Shown: positions 54,693 to 63,771 of the stretch, one piece after another
How positions within the stretch are numbered: the first letter of the stretch is position 1
Layout of the letters: every line of letters starts with the position of its first letter
Origin: Nocardioides conyzicola
GTDB taxonomy: Bacteria; Actinomycetota; Actinomycetes; Propionibacteriales; Nocardioidaceae
Length of the DNA stretch: 64,000 bases
Direction of reading: 5' to 3'
NCBI RefSeq assembly: GCF_039543825.1
Contig: NZ_BAABKM010000003.1
Location: 62,001-126,000 of the forward strand
Translations under genes and position numbers: made by a program
Notes under the pieces: generated by a model
What the model was told of the DNA's origin: nothing
Databases searched by the model: none
The model's input: the letters and a program-made list of their open reading frames with translations, nothing else

Positions 54693-54713
54693 TTTGTTGG
54701 ATGACCAAACGAA
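54693..54713. promoter_or_regulatory. Operator-like repeat, class 2, xylA side
   Basis: TTTGTTG-N6-CAAACGAA, the same half-sites and spacing as 54444-54464. It ends 23 bases before the xylA ATG, close enough for a bound repressor to block transcription or its start. Confidence 0.6.
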
Positions 54714-54736
54714 ATCGCGCTGGAGGCCGGAAACCC

Positions 54737-55912
54737 ATGACCACACCCACGAACGACAGCTATGCCCCCACCCGTGAGGACCGGTTCTCCTTCGGTCTCT
54801 GGACCGTGGGCTGGCAGGGCGTCGACGTCTTCGGCGGCGCGGTGCGCCCGGAGCTGGCCCCGGCCGAGGCGATCCACCGCCTCAGCGACCTGGGCGCCTA
54901 CGGCGTCACCTTCCACGACAACGACGTCTTCCCCTTCGACGCCGACGCGGCGACCAAGGAGAAGCACCTCGCGCCCTTCCGCAAGGCGCTGGAGGAGACC
55001 GGTCTGGTCGTCCCGATGGTGACCACCAACCTCTTCTCGCACCCCGTCTTCCGCGACGGCGGCTTCACCAACAACGACCGCGACGTACGCCGGTTCGCGA
55101 TCCGCAAGGCGGCCGACCAGGTCGACCTGGCCGCCGAGCTCGGCGCCTCGCTGTTCGTGGCCTGGGGCGGCCGCGAGGGCGCGGAGTCCGGAGCCGCCAA
55201 GGACGTCAAGACGGCGCTGGACCGCTACGCGGAGGCGTTCAACACCCTCGGCGCCTACGTGCTCGAGCAGGGCTACGACATCCGCTTCGCGATCGAGCCC
55301 AAGCCCAACGAGCCGCGCGGCGACATCCTGCTCCCGACGATCGGCCACGCCCTGGCCTTCATCAACGAGCTGGACCACCCCGAGCTCGTCGGCCTCAACC
55401 CGGAGACCGGGCACGAGGAGATGGCCTCGCTCAACTACGCGCACGGGCTGGCGCAGGCGCTCTGGCACGGCAAGCTCTTCCACATCGACCTCAACGGCCA
55501 GACCGGCCCGCGCTACGACCAGGACCTGCGCTTCGGTGCCGGCAACGCGCGCGGCGCCTTCTGGACCGTCGACATCGTCGAGCACGGTGGCTACGAGGGC
55601 CCCCGCCACTTCGACTACAAGCCCCCGCGCACCGAGGACCTGGACGGCGTGTGGGCCTCGGCTCGCGGCTGCATGCGCAACTACCTGATCCTCCGCGACA
55701 AGGTCCGCGCCTTCCGGGCCGACCCCGAGGTGCAGCAGGCGCTCAAGGACGCGCGGGTCGACCAGCTCGGCGTGCCGAGCCTCGCGTCCGGCGAGACCGT
55801 GGCCGACCTGCGGGCCGAGTCCTTCGACCCCGACGAGGCCGCCCAGCGCGGCATGGCGTTCGAGCACCTCGACCAGCTGGCGCTCGAGCACCTGTACGGG
55901 GTGCGCGGCTGA
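54737..55912 (+). CDS. xylA: Xylose isomerase
   Basis: 391-aa class I actinobacterial xylose isomerase (D-xylose to D-xylulose, also used on glucose). [11 protein letters not shown] carries the catalytic His (H60) and Asp (D63). [43 protein letters not shown] and [22 protein letters not shown] supply metal and substrate ligands. ATG at 54737 with GGAGG at 54722-54726. Divergent from xylFGH. No xylulokinase gene (xylB) is in the window, so that step is encoded elsewhere. Confidence 0.98.
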   Translation: MTTPTNDSYAPTREDRFSFGLWTVGWQGVDVFGGAVRPELAPAEAIHRLSDLGAYGVTFHDNDVFPFDADAATKEKHLAPFRKALEETGLVVPMVTTNLFSHPVFRDGGFTNNDRDVRRFAIRKAADQVDLAAELGASLFVAWGGREGAESGAAKDVKTALDRYAEAFNTLGAYVLEQGYDIRFAIEPKPNEPRGDILLPTIGHALAFINELDHPELVGLNPETGHEEMASLNYAHGLAQALWHGKLFHIDLNGQTGPRYDQDLRFGAGNARGAFWTVDIVEHGGYEGPRHFDYKPPRTEDLDGVWASARGCMRNYLILRDKVRAFRADPEVQQALKDARVDQLGVPSLASGETVADLRAESFDPDEAAQRGMAFEHLDQLALEHLYGVRG

Positions 55913-55933
55913 CGCACGACTGACATACACCTG

Positions 55934-55969
55934 CGCCCTCGCCCGCGACCGACGTCGCGAGCGGGGGCG
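55934..55969 (+). terminator. xylA terminator hairpin
   Basis: CGCCCTCGCCCGCGAC (55934-55949) pairs with GTCGCGAGCGGGGGCG (55954-55969) over 16 positions with one mismatch and one G-U, around a four-base loop. It starts 22 bases after the xylA stop. Confidence 0.7.
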
Positions 55970-56020
55970 TAGTGTCGTGGCACGGCGGCCGGTCAGGCTT
56001 CCCCCTCAGAGAGATCGCGC

Positions 56021-56152
56021 ATGAGCGACAAGTCACCGCGCCAGGGCATGACCAAGAAGAACAGCAAGTCCATCAAGGAGAAGCGGGCCGACAAGCGCGG
56101 CAAGGGGTCGTCCATGATCGACGACCCCATCGCTCCGACGAAGAAGAAGTGA
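56021..56152 (+). CDS. 43-aa basic small protein
   Basis: Encodes 43 residues rich in Lys, Arg and Ser (starts MSDKSPRQGMTKKNSKS, continues IKEKRADKRGKG, ends PTKKK), with no membrane segment. Short Lys-rich proteins of this kind with a KEKRADKR core occur in many actinobacteria; their role is unknown, perhaps nucleic-acid binding. AGAGAG lies upstream of the ATG. Its TGA overlaps the GTG of the next gene (GTGA), indicating translational coupling. GC content and third-base preference are like the neighbours, supporting a real gene. Confidence 0.72.
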   Translation: MSDKSPRQGMTKKNSKSIKEKRADKRGKGSSMIDDPIAPTKKK

Positions 56153-57291
56153 CGCTCCTGTCGCTGGGGGTCGTGGGGTCGTCGGCGAAGGAGAACGAGT
56201 TCCGCCTGCCGATCCACCCCGAGCACCTCCCGCTCCTCGAGGCCGACCTCCGCCAGCAGATCACCCTCGAGCACGGGTACGGCGAGCGCTTCGGCGCCAC
56301 CGACGGGTCGCTCGCGCCGTACGTCGCGGGGTTCGCCTCGCGCGACGAGATCCTGGCGAGCTCCGACGTCGTGCTGCTGCCCAAGCCGCAGCACTCGGAC
56401 ATCGCCGCGCTCGGGCCCGGTCAGGTCCTGTGGGGCTGGCCGCACTGCGTCCAGGACACCGAGCTCACGCAGATGGCGATCGACCAGCAGCTGACGCTGA
56501 TCGCGTTCGAGGCGATGAACCACTGGACCGTCGACGGTGCCGTCGGCCTGCACGTCTTCCACAAGAACAACGAGCTCGCCGGCTACTGCTCGGTGATCCA
56601 GGCGATGGAGCTGGCCGGGATCACGGGCGACTACGGCAAGCGGCTGACCGCGATCGTCATCGGCTTCGGTGCGACGGCACGCGGGGCGGTGACCGCACTC
56701 AACGCCCACGGCGTGCACGAGGTCGCGGTGCTCACCAACCGCCAGGTGGCGGCCGTGGGCTCGCCGATCCACTCGGTGCGGATCCGGCAGTTCGACCACG
56801 TGCCCGACGGGGTGAACCTGAGCCACGTGATCACCGAGCGCGGGCGCGAGCCGCTGGCGGCGTACCTCGCCGAGAACGACATCATCGTCAACTGCACCCT
56901 CCAGGACACCGCGGCGCCGCTGACCTACCTGAGCAACGAGGACGTCAAGCTCTTCCGTCCGGGCAGCGTCATCGTCGACGTCTCGTGCGACCTGGGGATG
57001 GGCTTCGAGTGGGCGCGGCCGACCGGCTTCGACGACCCGACCTTCATGGTCGGGGACCACGTCCTCTACTACGCGGTCGACCACAGCCCGTCGTACCTCT
57101 GGAACTCGGCGACCTGGGACAACAGCACCGCGCTGATCCCGTTCATCCGGCCGGTCCTCGAGGGCGGGGCTGCGTGGGACGCGGACGAGACGCTGAGCCA
57201 CGCCATCGAGATCCGGGAGGGCCGGGTGCAGAACCCGAGCATCCTGGACTTCCAGGGCCGGTCGGCGGAGCCGCCGTACGCGCTGGTCTGA
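56149..57291 (+). CDS. Alanine dehydrogenase/N5-(carboxyethyl)ornithine synthase-like enzyme
   Basis: 380-aa protein of the AlaDH/PNT superfamily. The N-terminal substrate domain starts VTLLSLGVVGSSAKENEFRLPIHPEHLPLL. The Rossmann motif is AIVIGFGATARGAVTALNAHG (about residues 170-190). Relatives reduce imines of pyruvate with NAD(P)H, such as N5-(carboxyethyl)ornithine synthase. The best-fit name is uncertain because AlaDH signature residues are only partly kept. The GTG at 56149 is set by the 4-bp overlap with the 43-aa gene and the family start; upstream sequence in this frame is not coding. Confidence 0.78.
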   Translation: MTLLSLGVVGSSAKENEFRLPIHPEHLPLLEADLRQQITLEHGYGERFGATDGSLAPYVAGFASRDEILASSDVVLLPKPQHSDIAALGPGQVLWGWPHCVQDTELTQMAIDQQLTLIAFEAMNHWTVDGAVGLHVFHKNNELAGYCSVIQAMELAGITGDYGKRLTAIVIGFGATARGAVTALNAHGVHEVAVLTNRQVAAVGSPIHSVRIRQFDHVPDGVNLSHVITERGREPLAAYLAENDIIVNCTLQDTAAPLTYLSNEDVKLFRPGSVIVDVSCDLGMGFEWARPTGFDDPTFMVGDHVLYYAVDHSPSYLWNSATWDNSTALIPFIRPVLEGGAAWDADETLSHAIEIREGRVQNPSILDFQGRSAEPPYALV

Positions 57292-57367
57292 GCCTGTCGG
57301 CGATTCGTGCGCGCGGGGGCCGATCGCTGTGGATACTGAGCCCACCCGACAGCAGGAGGCACACACC

Positions 57368-59053
57368 GTGCAGCGCGACACGGAGGACCGGAGGCTGCTG
57401 CACGCGTTGAGCCTGGCGGTGCTGGCCACCGACGAGGCCGGCATCATTGTCTTCGCCAACGACGCGGCGACCGAGATGTTCGCGCGCACCGCTGACGAGC
57501 TCGTCGGCAGCCAGGTGGTCGACCTCGTCGCCCTCGGCCCCGGTGAGGCGCCGGCGCTGCCGGCGGTCCTGCAGGGCGTGCGCTGGCACGGCGACCTGAC
57601 CATCCTGCGCGCGGACGGCGCCGACCTGCTCGCCGCCGCCACGGTCAACCCGATCAGCGCCGCCGACGGATCCGTCGTCGGCGCCATCGCCGCGCTCGAG
57701 GACATGACCGAGGTACGCCGTACGCAGGCCGAGGCGACGGAGAGCGAGGTGCGCCTGCGGCTGGCCCACGCGGCCGCCGAGCTCGGCACGTGGCACTGGA
57801 ACGCCCTGGACGGCACGAACGTCTGGGACGAGCAGATGCACCGCATCTACGGCCTGGAGCCCGGCAGCTTCGACGGCACCTGGGACGCGTGGGTGGGCAG
57901 CATCCACCCCGACGACCAGGAGGAGGCCATCGCGGTCGTCGTGCGCGCGATGGAGGAACGCGCCAACTACGTGCTGCGCAACCGGATCGTGCGCCCCGAC
58001 GGCAGGTCGCGCTGGATCGAGGCCCACGGCAAGGTCCTCGTCGCCGCCGACGGCAGCCCCGCGGGCACCATCGGCTGCGTCCAGGACGTCACCGAGCGGA
58101 TCCGGATGCAGCAGCGCCAGGAGGACGCCGCCGCCCGTGCGCTCCTGCTCCAGGAGCTCACGGCGGACTTCTCGAAGGCGCTCACGCCCGAGCAGGTCGC
58201 CGAGGTGCACCAGGCCGGGCTCGAGCGGGTGCGGGCGATCGTCGGCGCCGACCAGGCCCTGTCCGAGGCCGACGAGCAGCTGCTCGACACGCTGGCCTCG
58301 CAGCACGCGATCGCGGCCGCGCGCGCCGAGCTCTTCCGGCACACCACCGCCATCTCCGAGGAGCTCCAGTTCAGCCTGGCGGCGAGCCCGCTGCCGGAGC
58401 TGGACCGGTTCGAGGTCGCGGCCTACTACGCCCCCGGCGGCGACGACCTCGAGCACGTGGGCGGCGACTGGTACGACGTCGTCGCGACCGCATCCGGCGG
58501 CCTGGTGCTGGTGGTGGGCGACGTGATGGGCCGGGGCGTCCGCGCGGCCACCTCGATGATCCACGTCCGGGCCGGCATCCGCGGCCTGCTCACGGTCGAG
58601 ACAGCACCGGCGGCGCTGCTCGAGGCCGCCGACCAGCTGATGACGCGCGACGCCCCGGAGCAGTTCGTCACGGCTGCCGCCGTGCTCATCGAGCCCGGCA
58701 CGGGCACGCTGGAGCTGGCCAACGCGGGGCACATCCCCCTGGTGCTGGTCCGGCCCGACGGCACCGCGGCCGTCCTCGGGCACGGCACCGGCCTGCCCCT
58801 CGGCGTACACCCTCGAGGGCAGCGCACCAGCGAACGGGTGGACCTCCAGCCGGGCTCGGTCGTGCTGCTGGTGACCGACGGCGTCGTCGAGTCCCGCGAC
58901 CACGACATCGACGAGGGCATCGCGCGGCTGGCGCGCTGCGCCGCGGAGCTCGCCGCCGGCTCGCTCGAGGACCTGGTGACCGGGGTGGCCGCGCTGGCCG
59001 ACGAGCGCCTCCAGGACGACGTCACCGTGGTCGCGGCGCGCCTCAGGGCGTAG
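57368..59053 (+). CDS. PAS-PAS-PP2C (SpoIIE-type) phosphatase with reduced GAF region
   Basis: 561 aa from the GTG at 57368, which has AGGAGG eight bases upstream. PAS 1 spans about 10-118 and PAS 2 (PAS_3 fold, with WRxxLxxxHPDD-like DAWVGSIHPDD) about 128-245. Residues 264-322 hold only the two ends of a GAF domain. A PPM/SpoIIE phosphatase domain fills 345-560 with metal residues in GGDWYD (365-370), GDVMGRG (384-390), TDG (503-505) and QDDVT (549-553). Such proteins dephosphorylate anti-anti-sigma factors in response to signals sensed by PAS. The partner is not in the window. Confidence 0.9.
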   Translation: MQRDTEDRRLLHALSLAVLATDEAGIIVFANDAATEMFARTADELVGSQVVDLVALGPGEAPALPAVLQGVRWHGDLTILRADGADLLAAATVNPISAADGSVVGAIAALEDMTEVRRTQAEATESEVRLRLAHAAAELGTWHWNALDGTNVWDEQMHRIYGLEPGSFDGTWDAWVGSIHPDDQEEAIAVVVRAMEERANYVLRNRIVRPDGRSRWIEAHGKVLVAADGSPAGTIGCVQDVTERIRMQQRQEDAAARALLLQELTADFSKALTPEQVAEVHQAGLERVRAIVGADQALSEADEQLLDTLASQHAIAAARAELFRHTTAISEELQFSLAASPLPELDRFEVAAYYAPGGDDLEHVGGDWYDVVATASGGLVLVVGDVMGRGVRAATSMIHVRAGIRGLLTVETAPAALLEAADQLMTRDAPEQFVTAAAVLIEPGTGTLELANAGHIPLVLVRPDGTAAVLGHGTGLPLGVHPRGQRTSERVDLQPGSVVLLVTDGVVESRDHDIDEGIARLARCAAELAAGSLEDLVTGVAALADERLQDDVTVVAARLRA

Positions 59054-59807
59054 TCAGGGCCGCGCAGACCTCGTCGACCGCGGTCGGCGCACCGGCGACG
59101 TACCAGTCGACCCCGGCGGCCTCGACGTGCCTCGTGACCCCGCCAGCGCCCCGGATGATCGCGGCTCCCGGCAGCTCGTCCCACGGCGGCACGGAGTGCT
59201 GGCACACGACGTGCAGCCGCCCCTCGGCGACCGCCATCGCGTCCATCGAGCCGGAGCCCAGCATCCGCAGCGTCGCGGCCCGCGCGGCCATCCGGCCGAA
59301 GGCCGCGCCGACCTCGCCGCTGAAGTACGGCGGGTGGAGGTACGTCGTCACGCAGGACTCCGCCAGCGGGCGGTCGACGATCCGGCCGAGCGCCTCCCCG
59401 TCGACGCGGGAGGGCAGGTCCGGTCCCCCGACGAACGTCCGTCCGGTCGCGGGGTGGTGGATCGCGCCGAGCACGAGGTCGTCGCCGTCGGTGAGCGCGA
59501 TCGCGGAGCACCACCAGTCGAGCCCGGCCACGAAGTTGTAGGTGCCGTCGACCGGGTCGATCACCCAGGTGCGTCCGCTGGTGCCGTCCCGGCTCGCGCC
59601 CTCCTCCCCCAGGACGCCGTCGTCGGGCCGCTCGGTCGCGAGCGTGTCGACGACGAGGCGTTCGGCCGCGTGGTCGGCGGCGGTGACGACGTCCGAGATC
59701 GACGTCTTGGTCTGAGCCTCCAGCCCAGCCGACCGCATCCGGTGCGCGAGCTCGCCGGCGTCGCGCACCAGCCGGGCGGCCAGATCGGCGTCGTCGGCGA
59801 TCGTCAT
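59043..59807 (-). CDS. Inositol monophosphatase family protein
   Basis: 254-aa Mg-dependent phosphatase. GEEGASRD then VIDPVDGTYNFVAG (DPVDGT at 84-89) and PWDELPGAAI near 217 are the family metal motifs. May act on inositol 1-phosphate, histidinol phosphate, NADP or PAP. Because pgsA (inositol lipid synthesis) and HIT are neighbours in related genomes, an inositol role is attractive but unproven. ATG at 59807 overlaps the HIT gene by four bases. Its 3' end overlaps the convergent phosphatase gene by 11 bases. Confidence 0.88.
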   Translation of the reverse strand: MTIADDADLAARLVRDAGELAHRMRSAGLEAQTKTSISDVVTAADHAAERLVVDTLATERPDDGVLGEEGASRDGTSGRTWVIDPVDGTYNFVAGLDWWCSAIALTDGDDLVLGAIHHPATGRTFVGGPDLPSRVDGEALGRIVDRPLAESCVTTYLHPPYFSGEVGAAFGRMAARAATLRMLGSGSMDAMAVAEGRLHVVCQHSVPPWDELPGAAIIRGAGGVTRHVEAAGVDWYVAGAPTAVDEVCAALTTP

Positions 59808-60325
59808 GCCCACGCCTCGGCCAGCAGCGACCGGGTGTCGGCGAGCAGCTGCGGCAGCGTCTTGGTGCCGCCGAGGACGGTGATGAAGTTGGCGTCGCCC
59901 GACCACCGGGGCACGACGTGCTGGTGGAGGTGCTGCGAGAGCGAGCCGCCGGCGACGCCGCCGAGGTTGAGCCCGACGTTGAACGCGTGCGGGCCGCTGA
60001 CCTCGCGCAGGGTGCGCACCGCCTCCTGGGTGGTCGTCATCAGCTCGGTCACCTCGGCCGTGGTCAGGTCCTCGAGCTCGGCCACGTGCCGGTGCGGCAG
60101 CACCATCATGTGCCCGGGGTTGTAGGGGTGCAGGTTGAGGACCGCGAAGCAGGTCTCGCCCCGGTGCACGACCAGGCTCTCCTCGAGCGACTGCTCCCCC
60201 ATCGCGCAGAAGGGGCAGCCCTGGTCGGCCGGCACGCTCGGCGCGACGTACGCCATCCGGTGGGGGGTCCAGAGGCGGTCGAACCCCTCGAACCCGTCGC
60301 GCTCGTGGCCCGCAGGATCGCTCAT
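59804..60325 (-). CDS. HIT family protein (Ap4A hydrolase/phosphorylase-like)
   Basis: 173-aa histidine-triad protein. HLHPYNPGHMMVLPHRHVAELEDL near 65-88 and the triad QHLHQHVVPR (H132, H134, H136). CPFC (37-40) and the zinc-type cysteines match the actinobacterial Ap4A-phosphorylase-like branch next to thrS and pgsA in mycobacteria. ATG at 60325 is preferred: TAGGGT lies exactly seven bases upstream, suiting a leaderless message. Confidence 0.92.
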   Translation of the reverse strand: MSDPAGHERDGFEGFDRLWTPHRMAYVAPSVPADQGCPFCAMGEQSLEESLVVHRGETCFAVLNLHPYNPGHMMVLPHRHVAELEDLTTAEVTELMTTTQEAVRTLREVSGPHAFNVGLNLGGVAGGSLSQHLHQHVVPRWSGDANFITVLGGTKTLPQLLADTRSLLAEAWA

Positions 60326-60332
60326 GGGCCCA

Positions 60333-60338
60333 ACCCTA
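60333..60338 (-). promoter_or_regulatory. Leaderless-type -10 element of the HIT gene
   Basis: On the minus strand TAGGGT is followed by seven bases and the ATG. The start codon of the divergent acetyltransferase gene is only 23 bases from this ATG, leaving no room for a leader with a ribosome site on this strand. Confidence 0.5.
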
Positions 60339-60348
60339 AGGTGAGGCC

Positions 60349-60846
60349 ATGATCCGATCTGCGCGGCCCGAGGACATGGCAACCGTGGCCGACATCTGGC
60401 ACCAGGCCTGGCACGTCGGGCACGCGGGCCACGTGCCCGAGGGCCTGACCGCCGCCCGCACGCTGGAGGCCTTCCACGCGCGTACGCCGTCGCGGGTGGC
60501 CGACACCCATGTCGCCGAGGTCGACGGCGTCGTGGTCGGCTTCACGATGGTCAACGGCGACGAGGTCGAGCAGGTGTTCGTCGACCCGCGCAGCCACGGC
60601 ACCGGGATCGCCGCTCCCCTGCTGGCCGCCGCCGAGCAGCAGGTCGCGGCCGCCGGGCACGACGTTGCGTGGCTGGCCGTCGTCGTGGGCAACGCCCGAG
60701 CACGGGCGTTCTACGAGAAGCACGGCTGGCACGACGCGGGCGACCTGCCCTACGAGGTCAGCGCCGGGGGTACGACGTACGTCTCGCCCTGCCGTCGCTA
60801 CGAGAAGGCCGTCAGTACTGCCGGAACCAGCGACCGAGGTCGGTGA
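60349..60846 (+). CDS. GNAT family N-acetyltransferase
   Basis: 165-aa acetyltransferase. IRSARPEDMATVADIWHQAW at the start. The acetyl-CoA motif A region is VEQVFVDPRSHGTGIAAPLLAAAEQQ (V-x-x-x-x-R/H-G-x-G, with H-G-T-G), and NARARAFYEKHGWHDAGD follows. ATG with GGTGAGG just upstream. The substrate cannot be told. Converges with the DUF1906-like gene, overlapping it by 35 bases. Confidence 0.9.
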   Translation: MIRSARPEDMATVADIWHQAWHVGHAGHVPEGLTAARTLEAFHARTPSRVADTHVAEVDGVVVGFTMVNGDEVEQVFVDPRSHGTGIAAPLLAAAEQQVAAAGHDVAWLAVVVGNARARAFYEKHGWHDAGDLPYEVSAGGTTYVSPCRRYEKAVSTAGTSDRGR

Positions 60847-61771
60847 CCCCCGGGCAGGTGACGTCGAGGTCGCGCTGCCCCTCGACCCACTGACCGAGGA
60901 CCGCCTCGCCGCCCTGGATCTGCCAGTCGTCGCCGCACCGATCCAGCGCCTCGGCCTGCGAGGTCTGCCCGGCCGCACGCCACTCCGGGAGGTCGAGGGC
61001 GAGGTCGCCGACGACGTCGCGCCACAGGGACGGCGTGGAGTAGACGCCGACCCCGTAGCCCGCGTCGGCGTACCCGCGCGTCGCGCCCTGCACGACCGCT
61101 CCGTTGGCCTCGAGGTCGCTGCTCCACTCGAAGTCGGGCACGTGCTCGACGTCGACCCAGACGACCGGGCTGTCCAGGCCGGCCGCGCGCATCGTGGCCA
61201 CGTTGGCCAGCGCCTGCTGGTAGCCCGTGTTGGCCAGCGCCCCGAGGTCGGTCGTGGCGTCGAACGGCCCGCGGTCGCCGTACGACGTCACGGCCGCCCG
61301 GTCGGGCTGGCTGACGACGGCGTACGCCCCGGCCAGGAGGTGTCGCTGCCGGATCCACGCGACCTGCGAGGCCAGGCACGGGTTGGCGGTGAAGCCGGGA
61401 CCGTTGGTCAGGCCGACGACGACGTACGTCGCCTCCGGTAGCGGCATCGGCAGCCCGAGCGTCCGGCGCTGCGGGATGCCCATGCCCTTCGGGCACTGCG
61501 GCCAGCTGATGTCGGCGCCGAGGACGGGGCGGTCCACGGCTGCTGGCTGCGCCGACGGCGAGGCGCTGGGCAGTGCTGCGGCCTGCTGCTCGGCCAGCTG
61601 CGCGAGCGCCTTGAGCCGCGCGGTCTCGGGATCCTCGGTCGGGGTGACGACGGCGGTCGGTCGCGGCGTCGACGGCTCCGGCGCGGGCGCGCCCGACGGG
61701 TCGCCTCCGCTCGACGAGCACGCCGTGAGCAGCGCGGCCGCAGCCACCAGGGCCGCGCCGCGCCGCACCAC
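60812..61771 (-). CDS. DUF1906-like (glycoside-hydrolase-like TIM barrel) lipoprotein
   Basis: 319 aa. Lipoprotein signal with lipobox LLTAC (Cys 17-18), a Pro/Thr/Ser linker and short helix (20-75), then a domain beginning VLGADISWPQCPKGMGIP with VVWVDVEHVPDFEWSSD and YGVGVYSTPSLWRDVVGD. The pattern suits the DUF1906/GH25-like barrel with acidic residues at strand ends. Anchored on the outer face, it may bind or cut cell-wall glycan. Its 3' end overlaps the convergent GNAT gene; 8 bases after thrS. Confidence 0.72.
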   Translation of the reverse strand: MVRRGAALVAAAALLTACSSSGGDPSGAPAPEPSTPRPTAVVTPTEDPETARLKALAQLAEQQAAALPSASPSAQPAAVDRPVLGADISWPQCPKGMGIPQRRTLGLPMPLPEATYVVVGLTNGPGFTANPCLASQVAWIRQRHLLAGAYAVVSQPDRAAVTSYGDRGPFDATTDLGALANTGYQQALANVATMRAAGLDSPVVWVDVEHVPDFEWSSDLEANGAVVQGATRGYADAGYGVGVYSTPSLWRDVVGDLALDLPEWRAAGQTSQAEALDRCGDDWQIQGGEAVLGQWVEGQRDLDVTCPGVTDLGRWFRQY

Positions 61772-61779
61772 GACGCCGG

Positions 61780-63771
61780 TCAGACCTGTTCGCGTGACGC
61801 GACCGCGTCGACGACCCGCTGGATCGCCTCGGCGACGGGCACGCCGTTGTCCTGGCGGCCGTCGCGGTAGCGGAAGGAGACCGCGCCCGCAGCGACGTCG
61901 TCGGCGCCGGCGATCATCATGAACGGCACCTTCTGCAGCTGCGCGTTGCGGATCTTCTTCTGCATCCGGTCGTCGGAGTCGTCGACCTCGACCCGCAGGC
62001 CCTGCGCCTTCATCTGCTTCGCGACGTCGTGCAGGTAGTCGGAGAAGGTGTCGGCGACCGGGATCGCCTGCACCTGCACGGGCGCGAGCCAGGGCGGGAA
62101 GGCGCCGGCGTAGTGCTCGACGAGCACGCCGATGAACCGCTCGATGGAGCCGAACTTCGCCGAGTGGATCATCACCGGCTGCTGGCGGCTGCCGTCGGAG
62201 GCGACGTACTCGAGGTTGAAGCGGTCGGCCGAGGGCTGGTTGAAGTCGTACTGGATGGTCGACATCTGCCAGGTGCGGCCGATGGCGTCGCGGGCCTGCA
62301 CCGAGACCTTGGGGCCGTAGTACGCCGCGCCGCCGGGGTCGGGGACCAGCTCGAGGCCGGACTCGATGCAGACGTCCTCCAGCACCTTGGTCGCGATCTC
62401 CCAGTCCTCGTCGGAGCCGATGAACTTGTCCGGCTTGGAGTCGTCACGGGTGGACAGCTCGAGGTAGAAGTCGTCGAGGCCGAAGTCGCGGAAGAGACCC
62501 AGGCAGAAGTCGAGCAGGTGCTTGATCTCGCCGGACGCCTGCTCCTTGGTCACGTAGGAGTGCGAGTCGTCCTGGGCGAAGCCGCGCACCCGGGTCAGGC
62601 CGTGGATGACGCCGGACTTCTCGTGCCGGTAGACGGACCCGAACTCGAAGAGCCGCAGCGGCAGCTCGCGGTAGGAGCGCTGCCGCGACCGGAAGATCAG
62701 GTTGTGCATCGGGCAGTTCATCGCCTTGAGGCGGTAGTCCATGCCGTCGACGTCGAGCGGCGGGAACATCCCCTCGCCGTAGTACGGCAGGTGCCCGGAG
62801 GTGTAGAACAGCCCCTCCTTGGCGATGTGCGGGGTGCCGACGTACTCGAAGCCCTCCTCGATGTGCCGCCGGCGGACGTAGTCCTCCATCTCCCGCTTGA
62901 TCACGCCGCCCTTCGGGTGGAAGACGGGCAGGCCCGAGCCGATCTCGTCGGGGAAGCTGAAGAGGTCGAGGTCGCGGCCGAGCTTGCGGTGGTCGCGGCG
63001 CTCCGCCTCCTCGATCCGGTGCAGGTGCTCCTCGAGCGCCTCCTTGGACTCCCAGGCGGTGCCGTAGATGCGCTGGAGCTGCTTGTTCTTCTCGTCGCCG
63101 CGCCAGTACGCCGCCGCGCTGCGCATCAGCTTGAACGCCGGGATCCGCTTGGTGGTCGGCAGGTGCGGGCCGCGGCAGAGGTCGCTCCACGCGACCTCGC
63201 CCTTGCGGTTGACGTTGTCGTAGATGGTCAGCTCGCCGCCGCCGACCTCCACGCTCGCGCCCTCGGTGTTGTCGGCGCCCGCGCCACCCTTGAGCCCGAT
63301 CAGCTCGATCTTGTACGGCTCGTCCTGCAGCTCGTTGATCGCGTCGGCATCGCTGGTGACCCGGCGCTCGAAGCGCTGGCCCTCCTTGATGATCTTGCGC
63401 ATCGCCGTCTCGATCTTGGCGAGGTCCTCGGGCACGAACGGGGTCTCGACGTCGAAGTCGTAGTAGAAGCCGTTCTCGATCGGCGGGCCGATGCCGAGCT
63501 TGGCGTCCGGGAAGAGCTGCTGCACAGCCTGCGCCATCACGTGCGCGGTCGAGTGCCGCAGGATGTCGTGGCCGTCCTTGGAGTCGATCGCGACGCCCTC
63601 GACGACGTCCCCGTCCTGCAGCTCGTAGGCGAGGTCCTTCAGGTCGCCGTTGACCCGGGCAGCGATGACCGCGGTGTCGTCCGCGAACAGCTCCCACGCC
63701 TTGGTCCCCGTGGTGACCGACCGGTCCTCACGCGCGTCGGCGTGGGCGAGGACGATCTTGAGGTCGGACAC
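61780..63771 (-). CDS. thrS: Threonyl-tRNA synthetase
   Basis: 663-aa class II enzyme. Parts in order: TGS domain (about 1-65), editing domain with [16 protein letters not shown] and [16 protein letters not shown], catalytic core with [39 protein letters not shown] (zinc Cys and His) and the C-terminal anticodon domain. AAGGAG precedes the GTG start. A TACGAT (minus strand, 63821-63826) 50 bases upstream is a possible -10; no -35 was found. No T-box element is seen in the leader. Confidence 0.97.
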   Translation of the reverse strand: MSDLKIVLAHADAREDRSVTTGTKAWELFADDTAVIAARVNGDLKDLAYELQDGDVVEGVAIDSKDGHDILRHSTAHVMAQAVQQLFPDAKLGIGPPIENGFYYDFDVETPFVPEDLAKIETAMRKIIKEGQRFERRVTSDADAINELQDEPYKIELIGLKGGAGADNTEGASVEVGGGELTIYDNVNRKGEVAWSDLCRGPHLPTTKRIPAFKLMRSAAAYWRGDEKNKQLQRIYGTAWESKEALEEHLHRIEEAERRDHRKLGRDLDLFSFPDEIGSGLPVFHPKGGVIKREMEDYVRRRHIEEGFEYVGTPHIAKEGLFYTSGHLPYYGEGMFPPLDVDGMDYRLKAMNCPMHNLIFRSRQRSYRELPLRLFEFGSVYRHEKSGVIHGLTRVRGFAQDDSHSYVTKEQASGEIKHLLDFCLGLFRDFGLDDFYLELSTRDDSKPDKFIGSDEDWEIATKVLEDVCIESGLELVPDPGGAAYYGPKVSVQARDAIGRTWQMSTIQYDFNQPSADRFNLEYVASDGSRQQPVMIHSAKFGSIERFIGVLVEHYAGAFPPWLAPVQVQAIPVADTFSDYLHDVAKQMKAQGLRVEVDDSDDRMQKKIRNAQLQKVPFMMIAGADDVAAGAVSFRYRDGRQDNGVPVAEAIQRVVDAVASREQV

